A stretch of 55,796 nucleotides of DNA from Sphingobacterium sp. (GCA_022712315.1 JALAGS010000045.1:1-55796), one strand, 5' to 3'; positions 8,218 through 16,851 are shown, numbered from the stretch's first letter. Made by a program: numbers and translations. Notes: generated from the sequence alone by a model not told the origin.

Positions 8218-9465
8218 ATGAGTTCCAATTTTTACATTTTCCTCATCGCGGCATTTGCTACTGCGGGGGTTATCATCCGGCCATTTAAGATCCAGGAAGC
8301 CATTTGGGCTACCACTGGTGCCATCCTATTATTACTCTTCGGACTGATCTCATTCCAAGCCGCCTGGACAGGTATCGGCAAGGGGCTTGATGTTTACCTC
8401 TTCCTGATAGGAATGATGAGTTTGGCGGAGTCGGCGCGGCGCGAGGGTCTGTTTGACTGGCTCGCCTCCCATGCCATCAAACTTTCAGCGGGTTCGACGA
8501 CGAAACTTTTTGTGCTTATTTACCTAGTCGGTACCGTCGTTACGATCTTTATGTCAAACGATGCTACGGCAGTTGTGCTCACGCCAGCTGTAGCAGTGGC
8601 AGCATCAAAGGCAAAAGTGAAAAATCCGTTGCCCTACCTGCTCATCTGTGCATTTATTGCCAATGCAGCATCCTTCGTACTGCCTATATCCAACCCCGCC
8701 AATCTGGTGATCTATGGCGATCATATGCCATCCTTGGCGAGCTGGCTTGCACGTTATACGCTACCGTCCATACTTTCTATCGGAGTCACCTTTCTGATAC
8801 TCTATTTGACCCAGAAGAATAACTTAGCCCCTACTTTGCGGTCTGATATGGCTATAGAACGACTTCCTCGTGGCGGTAAGATGGCACTGGCGAGCATCAT
8901 CTTCACTTCATTGCTGCTAATGCTGGCCTCGGCTAAAAAATGGGATCTCGGCGTTCCGACCGCGATTGCCGGCGTCAGCACGGCATTATTGGTGTCACTC
9001 GCCGAAAGAAAAAATCCAATTGCGTTTTTCCGTCATATTTCATGGTCTGTCATTCCGCTGGTAGCAGGACTGTTTGTACTGGTTGAAGCTGTACAGCAAA
9101 CAGGTTTGATCGGTATGCTGGCACAGCACCTGTCTGCCAATGCGGAAGCGGCACCGGCAAAAACAACGTGGCTGGCAGGCATCGCTATAGGCGTCGGAAG
9201 CAATGTGATCAATAACCTGCCCGCCGGTCTGATTGCCGGAACTGCGCTATCTCAGATCCAGCTGCCCGATATTGTTAGGAGCGCGATACTAATCGGTGTA
9301 GATCTGGGTCCGAACCTGTCCGTTACGGGATCACTGGCAACAATCTTATGGCTCAAAGAACTTAGGCGCCATGGCTACGATATCAGCGCATGGAGGTTCC
9401 TCAAATTGGGACTGATCATTATGATTCCCGCCCTACTAGTCGCTTTACTTGCCCTAATAATTTAA
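8218..9465 (+). CDS. ArsB/NhaD-type anion or arsenite permease
   Basis: This is an inner-membrane transporter of the ion transporter superfamily, 415 residues with about ten to eleven hydrophobic helices. Signature segments are FMSNDATAVVLTPAV (near residue 113), ISNPANLVIYG (near 157) and, in the second half, GSNVINNLPAGLIAGTAL. This is the pattern seen in ArsB-type arsenite pumps, with the two inverted repeats expected of the superfamily. No arsR or arsC gene is nearby, so arsenite may not be the substrate; a carboxylate or other anion is possible. Its last 12 bases overlap the end of the histidine kinase gene on the other strand. Confidence 0.82.
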   Translation: MSSNFYIFLIAAFATAGVIIRPFKIQEAIWATTGAILLLLFGLISFQAAWTGIGKGLDVYLFLIGMMSLAESARREGLFDWLASHAIKLSAGSTTKLFVLIYLVGTVVTIFMSNDATAVVLTPAVAVAASKAKVKNPLPYLLICAFIANAASFVLPISNPANLVIYGDHMPSLASWLARYTLPSILSIGVTFLILYLTQKNNLAPTLRSDMAIERLPRGGKMALASIIFTSLLLMLASAKKWDLGVPTAIAGVSTALLVSLAERKNPIAFFRHISWSVIPLVAGLFVLVEAVQQTGLIGMLAQHLSANAEAAPAKTTWLAGIAIGVGSNVINNLPAGLIAGTALSQIQLPDIVRSAILIGVDLGPNLSVTGSLATILWLKELRRHGYDISAWRFLKLGLIIMIPALLVALLALII

Positions 9466-10557
9466 ATGATTAGCGGTATTATTTAATGGAAGGGTAAAAG
9501 CGATATCGGTGCCCGGCCCCTCTTTATCGAGCACATGGATCTGACCACCATGGCGCAATATGATATCGGCGCATAGAAAAAGCCCGATACCGAAACCTTC
9601 GATATGATTGTGTCCATTGGAGCGATAAAACTTCTCAAATACTTTTTTTCTATCCTCAGGCTTTATTCCCATCCCAAGGTCGCTTATCAGTACGGATATT
9701 TCATGCTGATCTGCTGTCATCGTGATGTGTATGGGTGATTTTTTATCACTATATTTAATAGCATTATTGATCAGGTTGGTAATTACCTGTCCGATTCGAT
9801 AACCGTCCGCGTCCAGAAATACGGTATCATCGGGCAAATGTAAGTGCAGCTCACTTTCGGGAAATATGAGCGCAGCATTTTGGCTTATTTCAAGGATAAG
9901 CTGGGTCAAATCTATCGTGGATTTATCGAGTTCGATTCCTTTGGCCATTACCATCACGGGGGCTACCATCTCATTGAGAAGACGATTAATACGGTCAGTG
10001 GCTTTAAGCGCATTTTCTACGAGTTTATTTGACAAAGCATTTTCTTGCGCTGTCAACTGCCTGTTCAGAAGCTGCAGGGTTCCTTTTACGGATGATAGCG
10101 GTGTCTTAATTTCATGCATGGCGATGCTCAACATCTCATCGCGTAAAATTTCCAGCTCCTTCTTCTCTGTAATATCAAGCGTCGTTCCCGCAATGACCTG
10201 CGGGCAGCCATTCTCGTCATAAGTAACCCATCCACGTGCCTCAATCCAATGGATGCTATCATCACCATGCCTTACACGATACTGCGCAATATAGGGTATC
10301 TGTAGTTCAATAGACCTCGCGACACTCGCCTGCATTGCCTCCCGGTCTTCATCCACAATACAGCCCAACAAATCACTATAGCTAAATTCCCTTGCTATAT
10401 CCCAACCAAAATTTCTTTTGCATTGATCAGTACAGGACATGTAATTTTTTTCCAGTAAGCTTACTTCCCAGAAGCCCATACGTGCCTGTGCGAGCGCTTG
10501 CGCGAGATGCTTTTGGGATACTGTAAAGGTAGAATCCGTACCGTGCAAGTTAATCAT
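9454..10557 (-). CDS. PAS-domain sensor histidine kinase
   Basis: A soluble histidine kinase of 367 residues with no membrane segment. A PAS domain covers about residues 15-115 with a PAC-like tail (VIAGTTLDITEKKELE, about 121-136). The dimerisation/phosphotransfer domain has the H-box MHEIKTP with H148. The ATPase domain has the N-box NLINNAIKYS (261-270), G1 DLGMGI (293-298), F-box KFYRS and G2 GFGIGL (321-326). All catalytic residues are present. No output or receiver domain is attached; the receiver at 7321-7701 could be the partner. The 3' end overlaps the convergent permease gene by 12 bp. Confidence 0.93.
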   Translation of the reverse strand: MINLHGTDSTFTVSQKHLAQALAQARMGFWEVSLLEKNYMSCTDQCKRNFGWDIAREFSYSDLLGCIVDEDREAMQASVARSIELQIPYIAQYRVRHGDDSIHWIEARGWVTYDENGCPQVIAGTTLDITEKKELEILRDEMLSIAMHEIKTPLSSVKGTLQLLNRQLTAQENALSNKLVENALKATDRINRLLNEMVAPVMVMAKGIELDKSTIDLTQLILEISQNAALIFPESELHLHLPDDTVFLDADGYRIGQVITNLINNAIKYSDKKSPIHITMTADQHEISVLISDLGMGIKPEDRKKVFEKFYRSNGHNHIEGFGIGLFLCADIILRHGGQIHVLDKEGPGTDIAFTLPLNNTANHLNY

Positions 10558-10703
10558 ACAATTGATTGGGTTTAAAAGTGTTTGTCAACAAGGTAAATAT
10601 ACGTATTATAATAATATTAGCATTATCATTTTTACATCTTGGGTTATCCTATAAAACTTGGGAATTCTGTGAGCTATTTTATCAGCAAAACATTGGTGTT
10701 AAA

Positions 10704-10729
10704 GGAGGCTGAATCCCCCATTCAGCCAT
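10704..10729. repeat. Isolated hairpin in the gap 10558-11001
   Basis: GGCTGAAT and ATTCAGCC pair perfectly around CCCCC (10707-10727). The pairing extends outward as AAGGA with TCCTT across a single bulged base. There is no T-run. It lies 150 bp upstream of the kinase start. I see no gene in the rest of the 444-bp gap apart from the promoter at 10885-10930. Confidence 0.55.
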
Positions 10730-10884
10730 CCTTAACAATCAGCAGAAACGAAATTCTGTCTTATTAGCTAGAACAGCTTGAAATTTAGATCGTTTGTATT
10801 AAAATAAACATTCGGTCATCTAGTCATTGTAGTATTTGCAAGGCACATAGCTCCGAAAGCGACTTAATGCACAATGATGAATAA

Positions 10885-10930
10885 TTGGTATATAACAATC
10901 AATGTTTTATATTTGAGACATTGATTGTTA
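10885..10930 (+). promoter_or_regulatory. Promoter of the CPBP gene inside a perfect 13-bp dyad
   Basis: TAACAATCAATGT (10893-10905) and ACATTGATTGTTA (10918-10930) are perfect inverted copies separated by 12 bp. The spacer holds TATATTTG (10908-10915), an exact TAnnTTTG -7 box. A TTG at 10885-10887 lies 20 bp upstream, at about the spacing expected for the -33 element. A repressor bound to the dyad would cover the promoter. The regulator is not identified. Confidence 0.7.
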
Positions 10931-11001
10931 CTGACCAAATTTAAAAATAAGCTATCACAAGATGTTTATTTGCTATCGTGTAAAAAACTAATCTCCATGT
11001 T

Positions 11002-11790
11002 ATGAAAACCGGCCCAACGTTAAGCGTAATACTTGTTGTTGTAGTAAGCTTCTCTCTTTATTATATGCTGTTTTTATTTTTCGGCCCCATCAAAAGAGAA
11101 CTCGATACACTTACCCGGCAAGGGCTATTGAGCTATATACTTACTTATTTCATCATCGGAGTACCTATTTTTCTAGGAACTTACGTCCTCAGCAAGCGCG
11201 AACGAGTATTTAAAAGTCTGGGCCTTTCTGGCAATTTTGCGACGGGAATAACATTAAGTCTCCTTTTTGTGTCGCCCATGCTGGCTGGAGGTCTTTTTAT
11301 CTTCGGTCTGAATAAGGAGATCAGTATGCAGACCTTGATTGCACAAACAGTTATCGCCGGTTTTATGGAAGAATTATATTTCAGGGGTTTTCTTTTTGGC
11401 CAGTTATTCCGAAAGACAAAACTGGGTTTTATTCCAGCGATATTTTTTGGTGCAGTCCTATTTGCTTCCGGGCATTTATATCAGAGCCAAGATATCAACA
11501 GGATGATGGGCATTTTTATGCTCACATTTCTGGGAGCAGTCTTTTTTGCCTGGCTTTTTACGGAATGGAATTATAACTTATGGATTCCGATATGGACGCA
11601 TACGCTGATGAACTTGACCTGGATTTTGTTCGATTTTGACAATACATCTTTAGGAGGTGTTTACGCGAACATATTGAGGGGATCTACCATTGCCTTTGCT
11701 ATCGTATTTACCATAGTTTATAAAAAGAGGAATAGCCAGCGCTTAGCAGTAAACAAGCACACACTAATCCTAAAAAAAAGCGACAACTAG
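11002..11790 (+). CDS. CPBP family intramembrane metalloprotease
   Basis: A polytopic membrane protein of 262 residues with the CPBP/Abi signature. Motif 1 is EELYFRG with E123, E124 and R128; motif 2 supplies H158 in ASGHLY; motif 3 supplies H200 and N204 in WTHTLMN. These are the residues thought to hold a zinc ion and the catalytic water in the CAAX-protease (Rce1-like) superfamily. Bacterial members act in peptide maturation, immunity to bacteriocins or membrane stress, and the substrate here is unknown. It stands alone, about 70 bp downstream of a strong dyad-embedded promoter. Confidence 0.88.
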   Translation: MKTGPTLSVILVVVVSFSLYYMLFLFFGPIKRELDTLTRQGLLSYILTYFIIGVPIFLGTYVLSKRERVFKSLGLSGNFATGITLSLLFVSPMLAGGLFIFGLNKEISMQTLIAQTVIAGFMEELYFRGFLFGQLFRKTKLGFIPAIFFGAVLFASGHLYQSQDINRMMGIFMLTFLGAVFFAWLFTEWNYNLWIPIWTHTLMNLTWILFDFDNTSLGGVYANILRGSTIAFAIVFTIVYKKRNSQRLAVNKHTLILKKSDN

Positions 11791-11950
11791 CTATTCTACC
11801 ATAACCAAGAATGACATTTTACAGATCAATACGTCCAGAGACGATTGTGAATAACCGGAACAGCCCTATTTTTTTATAGCCTGGAAATTGTATCGCTTAT
11901 TTTAGTTTTATCAGCAAAAGAGATACATTTGAACATTAACAAACGTCCTT

Positions 11951-12808
11951 ATGAACAATGCTACTTCCATTTTCGAATCCAACCATAAAAAATTAGGGCT
12001 GATTTCTTTCGATTCCTCTTCGCTAGATCTTGTGAACGGCGAAACTTTCCGCCATTACATCAAAGTATTGCTCATTCCAGCGGGTTACGCACTAACGGTG
12101 GACTTCACTGCTTATGAAACCCAAAATCCCACCTTGCTTTTCATCAATACCAATCAATATCTTGACATTCAGTCGGCCAATGAAGATAAAGCCTTTTTAA
12201 TTCATTACAACCGAGATTTCTACTGTATTCAGATTCATGATGAGGAGGTTGCCTGCGACGGACTCTTGTTCAATAATATTTTTGAGAATCCGACAGTAGA
12301 CCTGCGCGGCGATGAGCTGCATAGCATATCGCAATTATTCGCTCAGATCGGCGATGAGCTTCATGCTCAGGACCGTTCATCTGAAGAAATGATCCGAACA
12401 TACCTCAAGCAGATAATCATCCGTGCAACGCGGCAGTGGAAAAAGCAGAACCTCCAAAATGAAACGCTCGACCTCGTCAGCACGGATCAGGATTTTTTCA
12501 GGAACTTCAGCCGACTGGTCAATATTCATTACAAGGAAAAACACAGCGTGGCCGATTATGCGGACCTGCTAAACCTGGCTCCAAAAACGCTTTCCAACAA
12601 ATTCCATAAACTCAACCTTGAAAATCCGAACGAGATGATCAAAAACAGGATTGTCCTTGAAGCTAAACGTCTGCTCCTTTACAGCGAGCTTACCATAAAG
12701 GAAATCGCCTATCAATTGGGGTATGAAGACCCGGCTTACTTCAACCGGATCTTTACGCAGAAATCAGGAAAAACTCCCGCGGCTTTTCGAAAAGAAATTA
12801 AAAATTAG
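11951..12808 (+). CDS. AraC family transcriptional regulator
   Basis: The 285-residue protein has an N-terminal sensing part (about 1-170) and a C-terminal pair of helix-turn-helix motifs (about 185-283). The second HTH shows the family pattern LTIKEIAYQLGYEDPAYFNRIFTQKSGKTPAAFRK. The N-terminal part is a beta-rich, cupin-like segment without recognisable ligand residues. It lies 109 bp upstream of the OsmC-hydrolase fusion on the same strand. OsmC genes are often controlled by stress regulators, so it may govern that gene; this is an inference. Confidence 0.9.
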   Translation: MNNATSIFESNHKKLGLISFDSSSLDLVNGETFRHYIKVLLIPAGYALTVDFTAYETQNPTLLFINTNQYLDIQSANEDKAFLIHYNRDFYCIQIHDEEVACDGLLFNNIFENPTVDLRGDELHSISQLFAQIGDELHAQDRSSEEMIRTYLKQIIIRATRQWKKQNLQNETLDLVSTDQDFFRNFSRLVNIHYKEKHSVADYADLLNLAPKTLSNKFHKLNLENPNEMIKNRIVLEAKRLLLYSELTIKEIAYQLGYEDPAYFNRIFTQKSGKTPAAFRKEIKN

Positions 12809-12855
12809 GCCAGAAAAGGAAAAAAGTACAATTTATATCGACTTTTTGCTCTTTA

Positions 12856-12883
12856 TTTGGATTACTTATATGACATACCTTTG
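12856..12883 (+). promoter_or_regulatory. Promoter of the OsmC-hydrolase fusion gene
   Basis: TTTG (12856-12859) and TACCTTTG (12876-12883) match the Bacteroidota -33 and -7 elements with a 16-bp spacer, somewhat shorter than usual. The -7 box lies 35 bases before the start codon, which supports transcription from the OsmC start. Confidence 0.6.
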
Positions 12884-12917
12884 TTCTATAAGAAATTAAC
12901 AATCAAAAACAAAGAGT

Positions 12918-14138
12918 ATGAAACGTAACGCTACCGCCGTTTGGAACGGCACCATCAAAGATGGAAACGGACATCTGACCACACAAAGTTCCGTTTTGAA
13001 ACAGACCCAGTATTCATTCAACAGCCGTTTCGCTGAAGGCGTCGGAACAAATCCCGAAGAACTACTTGCTGCTCCCCATGCAGGATGTTTTACAATGAAA
13101 TCAATCTATTCAAAAGTTTTAACATTGGCGGCACTTACCGTCTTAAGTTTCAATATCATGGCACAATCAAACCCCGCATCTCATGACCCCAATATCGGCC
13201 GGGAAACAAGAGCATTCTTAAAAGCGTTGAACAGCGGCGACGGAAAACCGCTGGAAACCCTCTCACCAAAAGACGCCAGATTGGTATTGGTGGGCGCCCA
13301 AAATTCGGTAAGCTTCGATTACTCCGATATCCAGGAATCAGACAGAACCATTACTCAGGACGGGCAGACCGTAAAAATACATATCGTAAAACCCAAAGGT
13401 GCACAGGCCGGACTACCCGTATTTATGTTCTTCCACGGCGGTGGATGGGTTTTGGGAGACTATCCTACCCACAAAAGACTGGTTCGTGACCTTGTTGTCA
13501 ACAGTGGTGCAGTAGCCGTGTTCCCGGATTATACCCCATCTCCGGAAGCCAGATTTCCCGTAGCCATCAATCAGGCTTATGCCGCAACGAAATGGGTCGC
13601 CGAGCATGGAAAAGAAATCGGGGTCGACGCGAGCAGGCTTGCTGTTGCCGGAAACAGTGTCGGTGGAAATATGGCAGCAGTGGTGGCATTGATGGCCAAA
13701 GACAAAAATGGTCCCAAGCTAAAACAGCAGGTACTTTTGTGGCCCGTAACAGACTCCGACTTCAGCAGAGCATCGTACACAAAATTTGCACAGGAACGGT
13801 TTTTAACAACGCCGTTGATGAAATGGATGTGGGATAATTATCTGCCTGACTTAAAAGAACGCGACAACAAATACGCGTCCCCACTGAAAGCTTCTCTGGA
13901 AGAGCTGAAAGGTTTGCCTCCTGCACTTGTTCAGGTTGCCGAGAATGATATTCTGCATGACGAGGGTGTCGCCTATGGAAGAAAATTGGATGATGCCGGT
14001 GTTCCAACGACTCTTACAGAGTATAAAGGCTTTATTCACGATTACGGGATGCTGAATCCGCTAGCGCATATCCACGCTGTACAGGAATCTGTGCTGGATG
14101 CAGCGACTGTTTTGCGAAAAGCACTGTTTACGAAGTAA
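12918..14138 (+). CDS. Fusion: truncated OsmC N-terminus + alpha/beta hydrolase
   Basis: Residues 1-61 match the N-terminal half of OsmC-type peroxiredoxins (TAVWNG...GVLKQTQYSFNSRF...GTNPEELLAA.HAGCFTMK), including the first active-site cysteine, C57. The second cysteine and the rest of OsmC are missing. From residue 60 the frame continues as a complete secreted alpha/beta hydrolase: its own signal peptide (MKSIYSKVLTLAALTVLSFNIMAQ), the oxyanion motif HGGGW (173-177), nucleophile S247 in GNSVGG, D344 in END and H374 in GFIHDYG, as in the HSL/acetyl-hydrolase family. The junction lies at ATGAAA, the natural hydrolase start at 13095, with AGGA nine bases upstream. Either a fusion protein is made, or the hydrolase starts internally and is exported. 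Confidence 0.85.
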   Translation: MKRNATAVWNGTIKDGNGHLTTQSSVLKQTQYSFNSRFAEGVGTNPEELLAAPHAGCFTMKSIYSKVLTLAALTVLSFNIMAQSNPASHDPNIGRETRAFLKALNSGDGKPLETLSPKDARLVLVGAQNSVSFDYSDIQESDRTITQDGQTVKIHIVKPKGAQAGLPVFMFFHGGGWVLGDYPTHKRLVRDLVVNSGAVAVFPDYTPSPEARFPVAINQAYAATKWVAEHGKEIGVDASRLAVAGNSVGGNMAAVVALMAKDKNGPKLKQQVLLWPVTDSDFSRASYTKFAQERFLTTPLMKWMWDNYLPDLKERDNKYASPLKASLEELKGLPPALVQVAENDILHDEGVAYGRKLDDAGVPTTLTEYKGFIHDYGMLNPLAHIHAVQESVLDAATVLRKALFTK

Positions 14139-14160
14139 AATAACCTGCATTTCAAAGAAT

Positions 14161-14193
14161 AACACCAAATGGTTTGACTGTTTGGTGTTTTTT
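14161..14193 (+). terminator. Terminator of the fusion gene
   Basis: AACACCAAA and TTTGGTGTT form a perfect 9-bp stem with an 11-base loop, followed by a T-run. It lies 23 bp after the stop codon. Confidence 0.85.
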
Positions 14194-14244
14194 AAGTTTA
14201 TAATAGCGTCTTAAGCATGTATTTCCTTTAATGAGCGGGATTTC

Positions 14245-14586
14245 TTACAAAATCTTTTCCAATTCATTTCTATGATCCTCACCCCATTGGGCCGTTACCG
14301 CAATGACTGGTATAAGGCTTTCCCCTAGCCCAGTCAGTTCATATTCTACTTTCAGCGGAAGCTGATCAAAGACGACTTTATTGATTAATCCATGTTCAAT
14401 CAATTGACCAAGCTGCGCATCAAGTACACGTCGGGTTGCATTGGGGATTTTCCGCTGCAACTCACCCGGACGCTTGATACCTGAATGAATGGCCCAGAGC
14501 AGGTTTATTTTCCATTTGCCCTGAACCACCTGCAAAAACAGGTGTAAACCGCAATCTAAATTAACCGGAAGCTTTTTTTCGTACAT
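14245..14586 (-). CDS. HxlR family winged-helix regulator
   Basis: A 113-residue one-domain regulator. The HxlR pattern is clear: CGLHLFLQVVQGKWKINLLWAI at the N-terminus, the recognition region RVLDAQLGQLIEHGLI, and the wing VEYELTGLGESL. Members bind DNA as dimers and often sense electrophiles or oxidants through cysteines or at the dimer face. Here one cysteine (C12) lies in the N-terminal segment. The gene is divergent from the aldo/keto reductase gene at 14692, its most likely target, with the palindrome GATAAATTTATC in the shared gap. Confidence 0.92.
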   Translation of the reverse strand: MYEKKLPVNLDCGLHLFLQVVQGKWKINLLWAIHSGIKRPGELQRKIPNATRRVLDAQLGQLIEHGLINKVVFDQLPLKVEYELTGLGESLIPVIAVTAQWGEDHRNELEKIL

Positions 14587-14622
14587 AGCTGATATATTTT
14601 ACGAAGGCATAAAGTGGGTATA

Positions 14623-14634
14623 GATAAATTTATC
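14623..14634. promoter_or_regulatory. Candidate HxlR operator
   Basis: GATAAATTTATC is a perfect 12-bp palindrome in the 105-bp gap between the divergent HxlR and aldo/keto reductase genes. A second, looser dyad CCGT...ACGG follows at once. Position fits a repressor site; binding is not shown. Confidence 0.45.
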
Positions 14635-14691
14635 CGTAATTGACACGGTTACTTGATGCCCTTAACTTAGCGGCAAAGTAAATATAAAAAT

Positions 14692-15654
14692 ATGAAATAC
14701 AAGTTATTTGGATCAAAAACAGGACTGCATGCCAGTGAAATAATTTTGGGAGCCGCCAACTTTGGAACAAGAAAAGGCTATGGAGCCGATCCCGAAGAGT
14801 CAAAAAAGATTTTAACAGCTTATGCAGATGCGGGTGGTAATTTTATCGATATATCGGATGTCTATCAATTTGGGGAGGCAGAAGAAATCGTTGGTAACTA
14901 TTTAAAGGGACAGCGAAATAATTTTATTATCTGTTCAAAATATACCCGAAGTAGTGATCCCAACCCTGCAATCAGTAATTTTGGGAATAACCGTAAATCT
15001 ATGCGGCAGGCTGTTGAACAAAGTCTAAAAAGGCTTAAGACGGACTACATCGATATTTATATGCCTCATTATGATGATGGTGTAACTCCATTGGAAGAAA
15101 TAGCCTTGGGACTTCAAGATCTGGTCAGCGAAGGGAAAATAGTGTATGCGGGGCTCAGTAATTTCCCGGCATGGAAGGCATCGGCCATTGCATCAGCAAC
15201 AAAACTCAGTGCTTTACAAATTGAATATAGTTTGTTGCAACGTACAGCAGACCGTGAACTGATCCCAATGGCAAAGGAATTTGGTCTTGGTTTGATGATG
15301 TACTCGCCACTAGCTGGCGGACTACTCACCGCAAAATATAGAAAGGGAGAAGCCGGGCGAATCAGCCATTCTTCTGGCTTTGAATATTCGGAAGACGAGA
15401 AAACCAAACTGATCATTGATGAACTGGTAGCAATCGCGGAAAAATATAATGCAACTCCCGGTCAGATCGCTTTTGCATGGAATTTATCAAAAGAGGCATT
15501 CCCGTTATTGGGAGCACGGAATAGCAATCAATTTGAGGAAATTATAAAAGCAGCAGATGTCACGTTAACTCCAGAAGAACGAACGAAGCTGGATAAATTA
15601 AGCTCCATTAGCCTCGGGTATCCGCACGATCTGCTGAATACGGTACGTGGTTAA
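14692..15654 (+). CDS. Aldo/keto reductase
   Basis: An NADPH-dependent carbonyl reductase of 320 residues with a complete TIM-barrel AKR sequence. The catalytic tetrad is D53 and Y58 in FIDISDVY, K83 in CSKY and H126 in MPHYDD. The cofactor-binding end (SLLQR..., later RNSNQFEEIIKA) is also present. It resembles the AKR groups close to general-stress protein 69 and YghZ-like reductases, which act on aldehydes and methylglyoxal-like substrates. It is divergent from an HxlR gene, which suggests induction by a reactive carbonyl compound. Confidence 0.93.
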   Translation: MKYKLFGSKTGLHASEIILGAANFGTRKGYGADPEESKKILTAYADAGGNFIDISDVYQFGEAEEIVGNYLKGQRNNFIICSKYTRSSDPNPAISNFGNNRKSMRQAVEQSLKRLKTDYIDIYMPHYDDGVTPLEEIALGLQDLVSEGKIVYAGLSNFPAWKASAIASATKLSALQIEYSLLQRTADRELIPMAKEFGLGLMMYSPLAGGLLTAKYRKGEAGRISHSSGFEYSEDEKTKLIIDELVAIAEKYNATPGQIAFAWNLSKEAFPLLGARNSNQFEEIIKAADVTLTPEERTKLDKLSSISLGYPHDLLNTVRG

Positions 15655-15677
15655 GTTACCGAATAAATAACTACGTG

Positions 15678-16613
15678 CTATTTATTAAAAGAATCCCAGT
15701 CAATATTATCCTTTGCCCATTGTGCTGCGGAAATCATTTCAATACCATGTTTGAAATTGTATGTCACCTCCAATGGCCAAGAAACACCTCTACCGGCACC
15801 AAAGATTGAACGGTATTTTTTCACGAAATTAGTAGGATCATCTTTAAGGTCCTGCTGTATTTCCTTCATATCCGAAAGTGTACGATCATACTTTTGCCCT
15901 GAAAGCGATTCAGCGATATCCACCAACTGTCCATAGGTGATCGTATCTCCACCAATATAAACGATCTCATTCTCAATCGCTGGCTCAGCAAAAAATATCT
16001 CAGCGGTAAGTTTTCCGATATCCTCAGGCGTTGTGACAGTAACCGCAGTATCCCAGCCCCCAATAGCATTGAAAGATTTCTTCTCCATATCCAAAAGGCC
16101 GAAAAAGGGTTCAAAAAGATAGCTGGTAAACATACCGGTGGAAATAATAACCCATTTTGTAGCATTTTGTGATCGAAGAAGCTCACGTACATCGAGCTGT
16201 TCGTCAAATAGATCCTGAGCACTCCCCCGGCCTATCACTTCAAAATCAACTCCAAACTGCCACGGAAAATATCTTTTCACTCCAGCATCCAAAACAGCAT
16301 TTGCCAGCTTCAGCTGAAAACCGCCGGCACCGCTTCCATAGCCCGTACAAGAAACAACAGCATCGTAATTTTTAAAAATAGCGACAAGCTCTGAAGAGGA
16401 AGCAGACAGATCTCCTGCAAGTAAATTAACACCCAATTCTCTGAGTTCGGCTATAATCTTTTTCTTATCTGCATCTTCAGAATTTATGGTTGCTTCTCTA
16501 AGCAGAACTGTAACTGTTGTACCGCTGTAGTTTTTGGCTTTATTTGCCATATGACGGATGACAGGCACTCCTAATTCACCTGCTCCCAATATTAAAATTG
16601 ATGTGTTTTTCAT
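15678..16613 (-). CDS. NmrA-like / isoflavone-reductase-like NAD(P)-binding protein
   Basis: This 311-residue protein has an N-terminal Rossmann fold (ILGAGELG, glycines at 10, 12 and 15) and the architecture of atypical short-chain dehydrogenases of the NmrA/isoflavone reductase type. It lacks the classic YxxxK dyad at the usual place. Members act as reductases of aromatic compounds or as redox sensors. The gene is convergent with the AKR gene (23 bp between stops) and divergent from the HxlR gene at 16852. A strong -7 box and a 16-bp perfect hairpin precede it. Confidence 0.85.
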   Translation of the reverse strand: MKNTSILILGAGELGVPVIRHMANKAKNYSGTTVTVLLREATINSEDADKKKIIAELRELGVNLLAGDLSASSSELVAIFKNYDAVVSCTGYGSGAGGFQLKLANAVLDAGVKRYFPWQFGVDFEVIGRGSAQDLFDEQLDVRELLRSQNATKWVIISTGMFTSYLFEPFFGLLDMEKKSFNAIGGWDTAVTVTTPEDIGKLTAEIFFAEPAIENEIVYIGGDTITYGQLVDIAESLSGQKYDRTLSDMKEIQQDLKDDPTNFVKKYRSIFGAGRGVSWPLEVTYNFKHGIEMISAAQWAKDNIDWDSFNK

Positions 16614-16630
16614 TTCAAAAAAAATTTGTC

Positions 16631-16665
16631 AGGAACTTAATCCATTACTAATGGATTAAGTTCCT
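16631..16665. repeat. Perfect 16-bp inverted repeat at the 5' end of the NmrA-like transcript
   Basis: AGGAACTTAATCCATT and its exact reverse complement are separated by three bases. On the - strand the element begins about 10 bases after the -7 box, so it should be the first thing transcribed, and it is followed by GACAAA and eight T before the start codon. This fits an attenuator, a 5' stabilising hairpin, or an operator over the start site. Confidence 0.75.
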
Positions 16666-16675
16666 CTTTCTTAAG

Positions 16676-16683
16676 CAAAGTTA
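16676..16683 (-). promoter_or_regulatory. -7 box of the NmrA-like gene
   Basis: On the - strand this reads TAACTTTG, an exact TAnnTTTG. An ATTG lies 20 bp upstream of it at the place of the -33 element. Confidence 0.6.
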
Positions 16684-16851
16684 CGGAGTCCAATGCTGTC
16701 AAACAATAAGTTATCTCGATGTGAGCTGCTTACATCGATGTTAGTCTTTTGAGAATTAGGCAGATTAATTTTCGTTTCTTAGAAGTTCTATTGTCAAAAT
16801 AAACTATCTTTAAAAAGCAACAAGCGCGTTTTAACTAAAAAAGATAGAACA

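Noticed and set aside
8218..9465. Complete arsenic resistance operon
   Set aside because: No ArsR, ArsC or ArsA gene is nearby, so only an ArsB-like permease is claimed.
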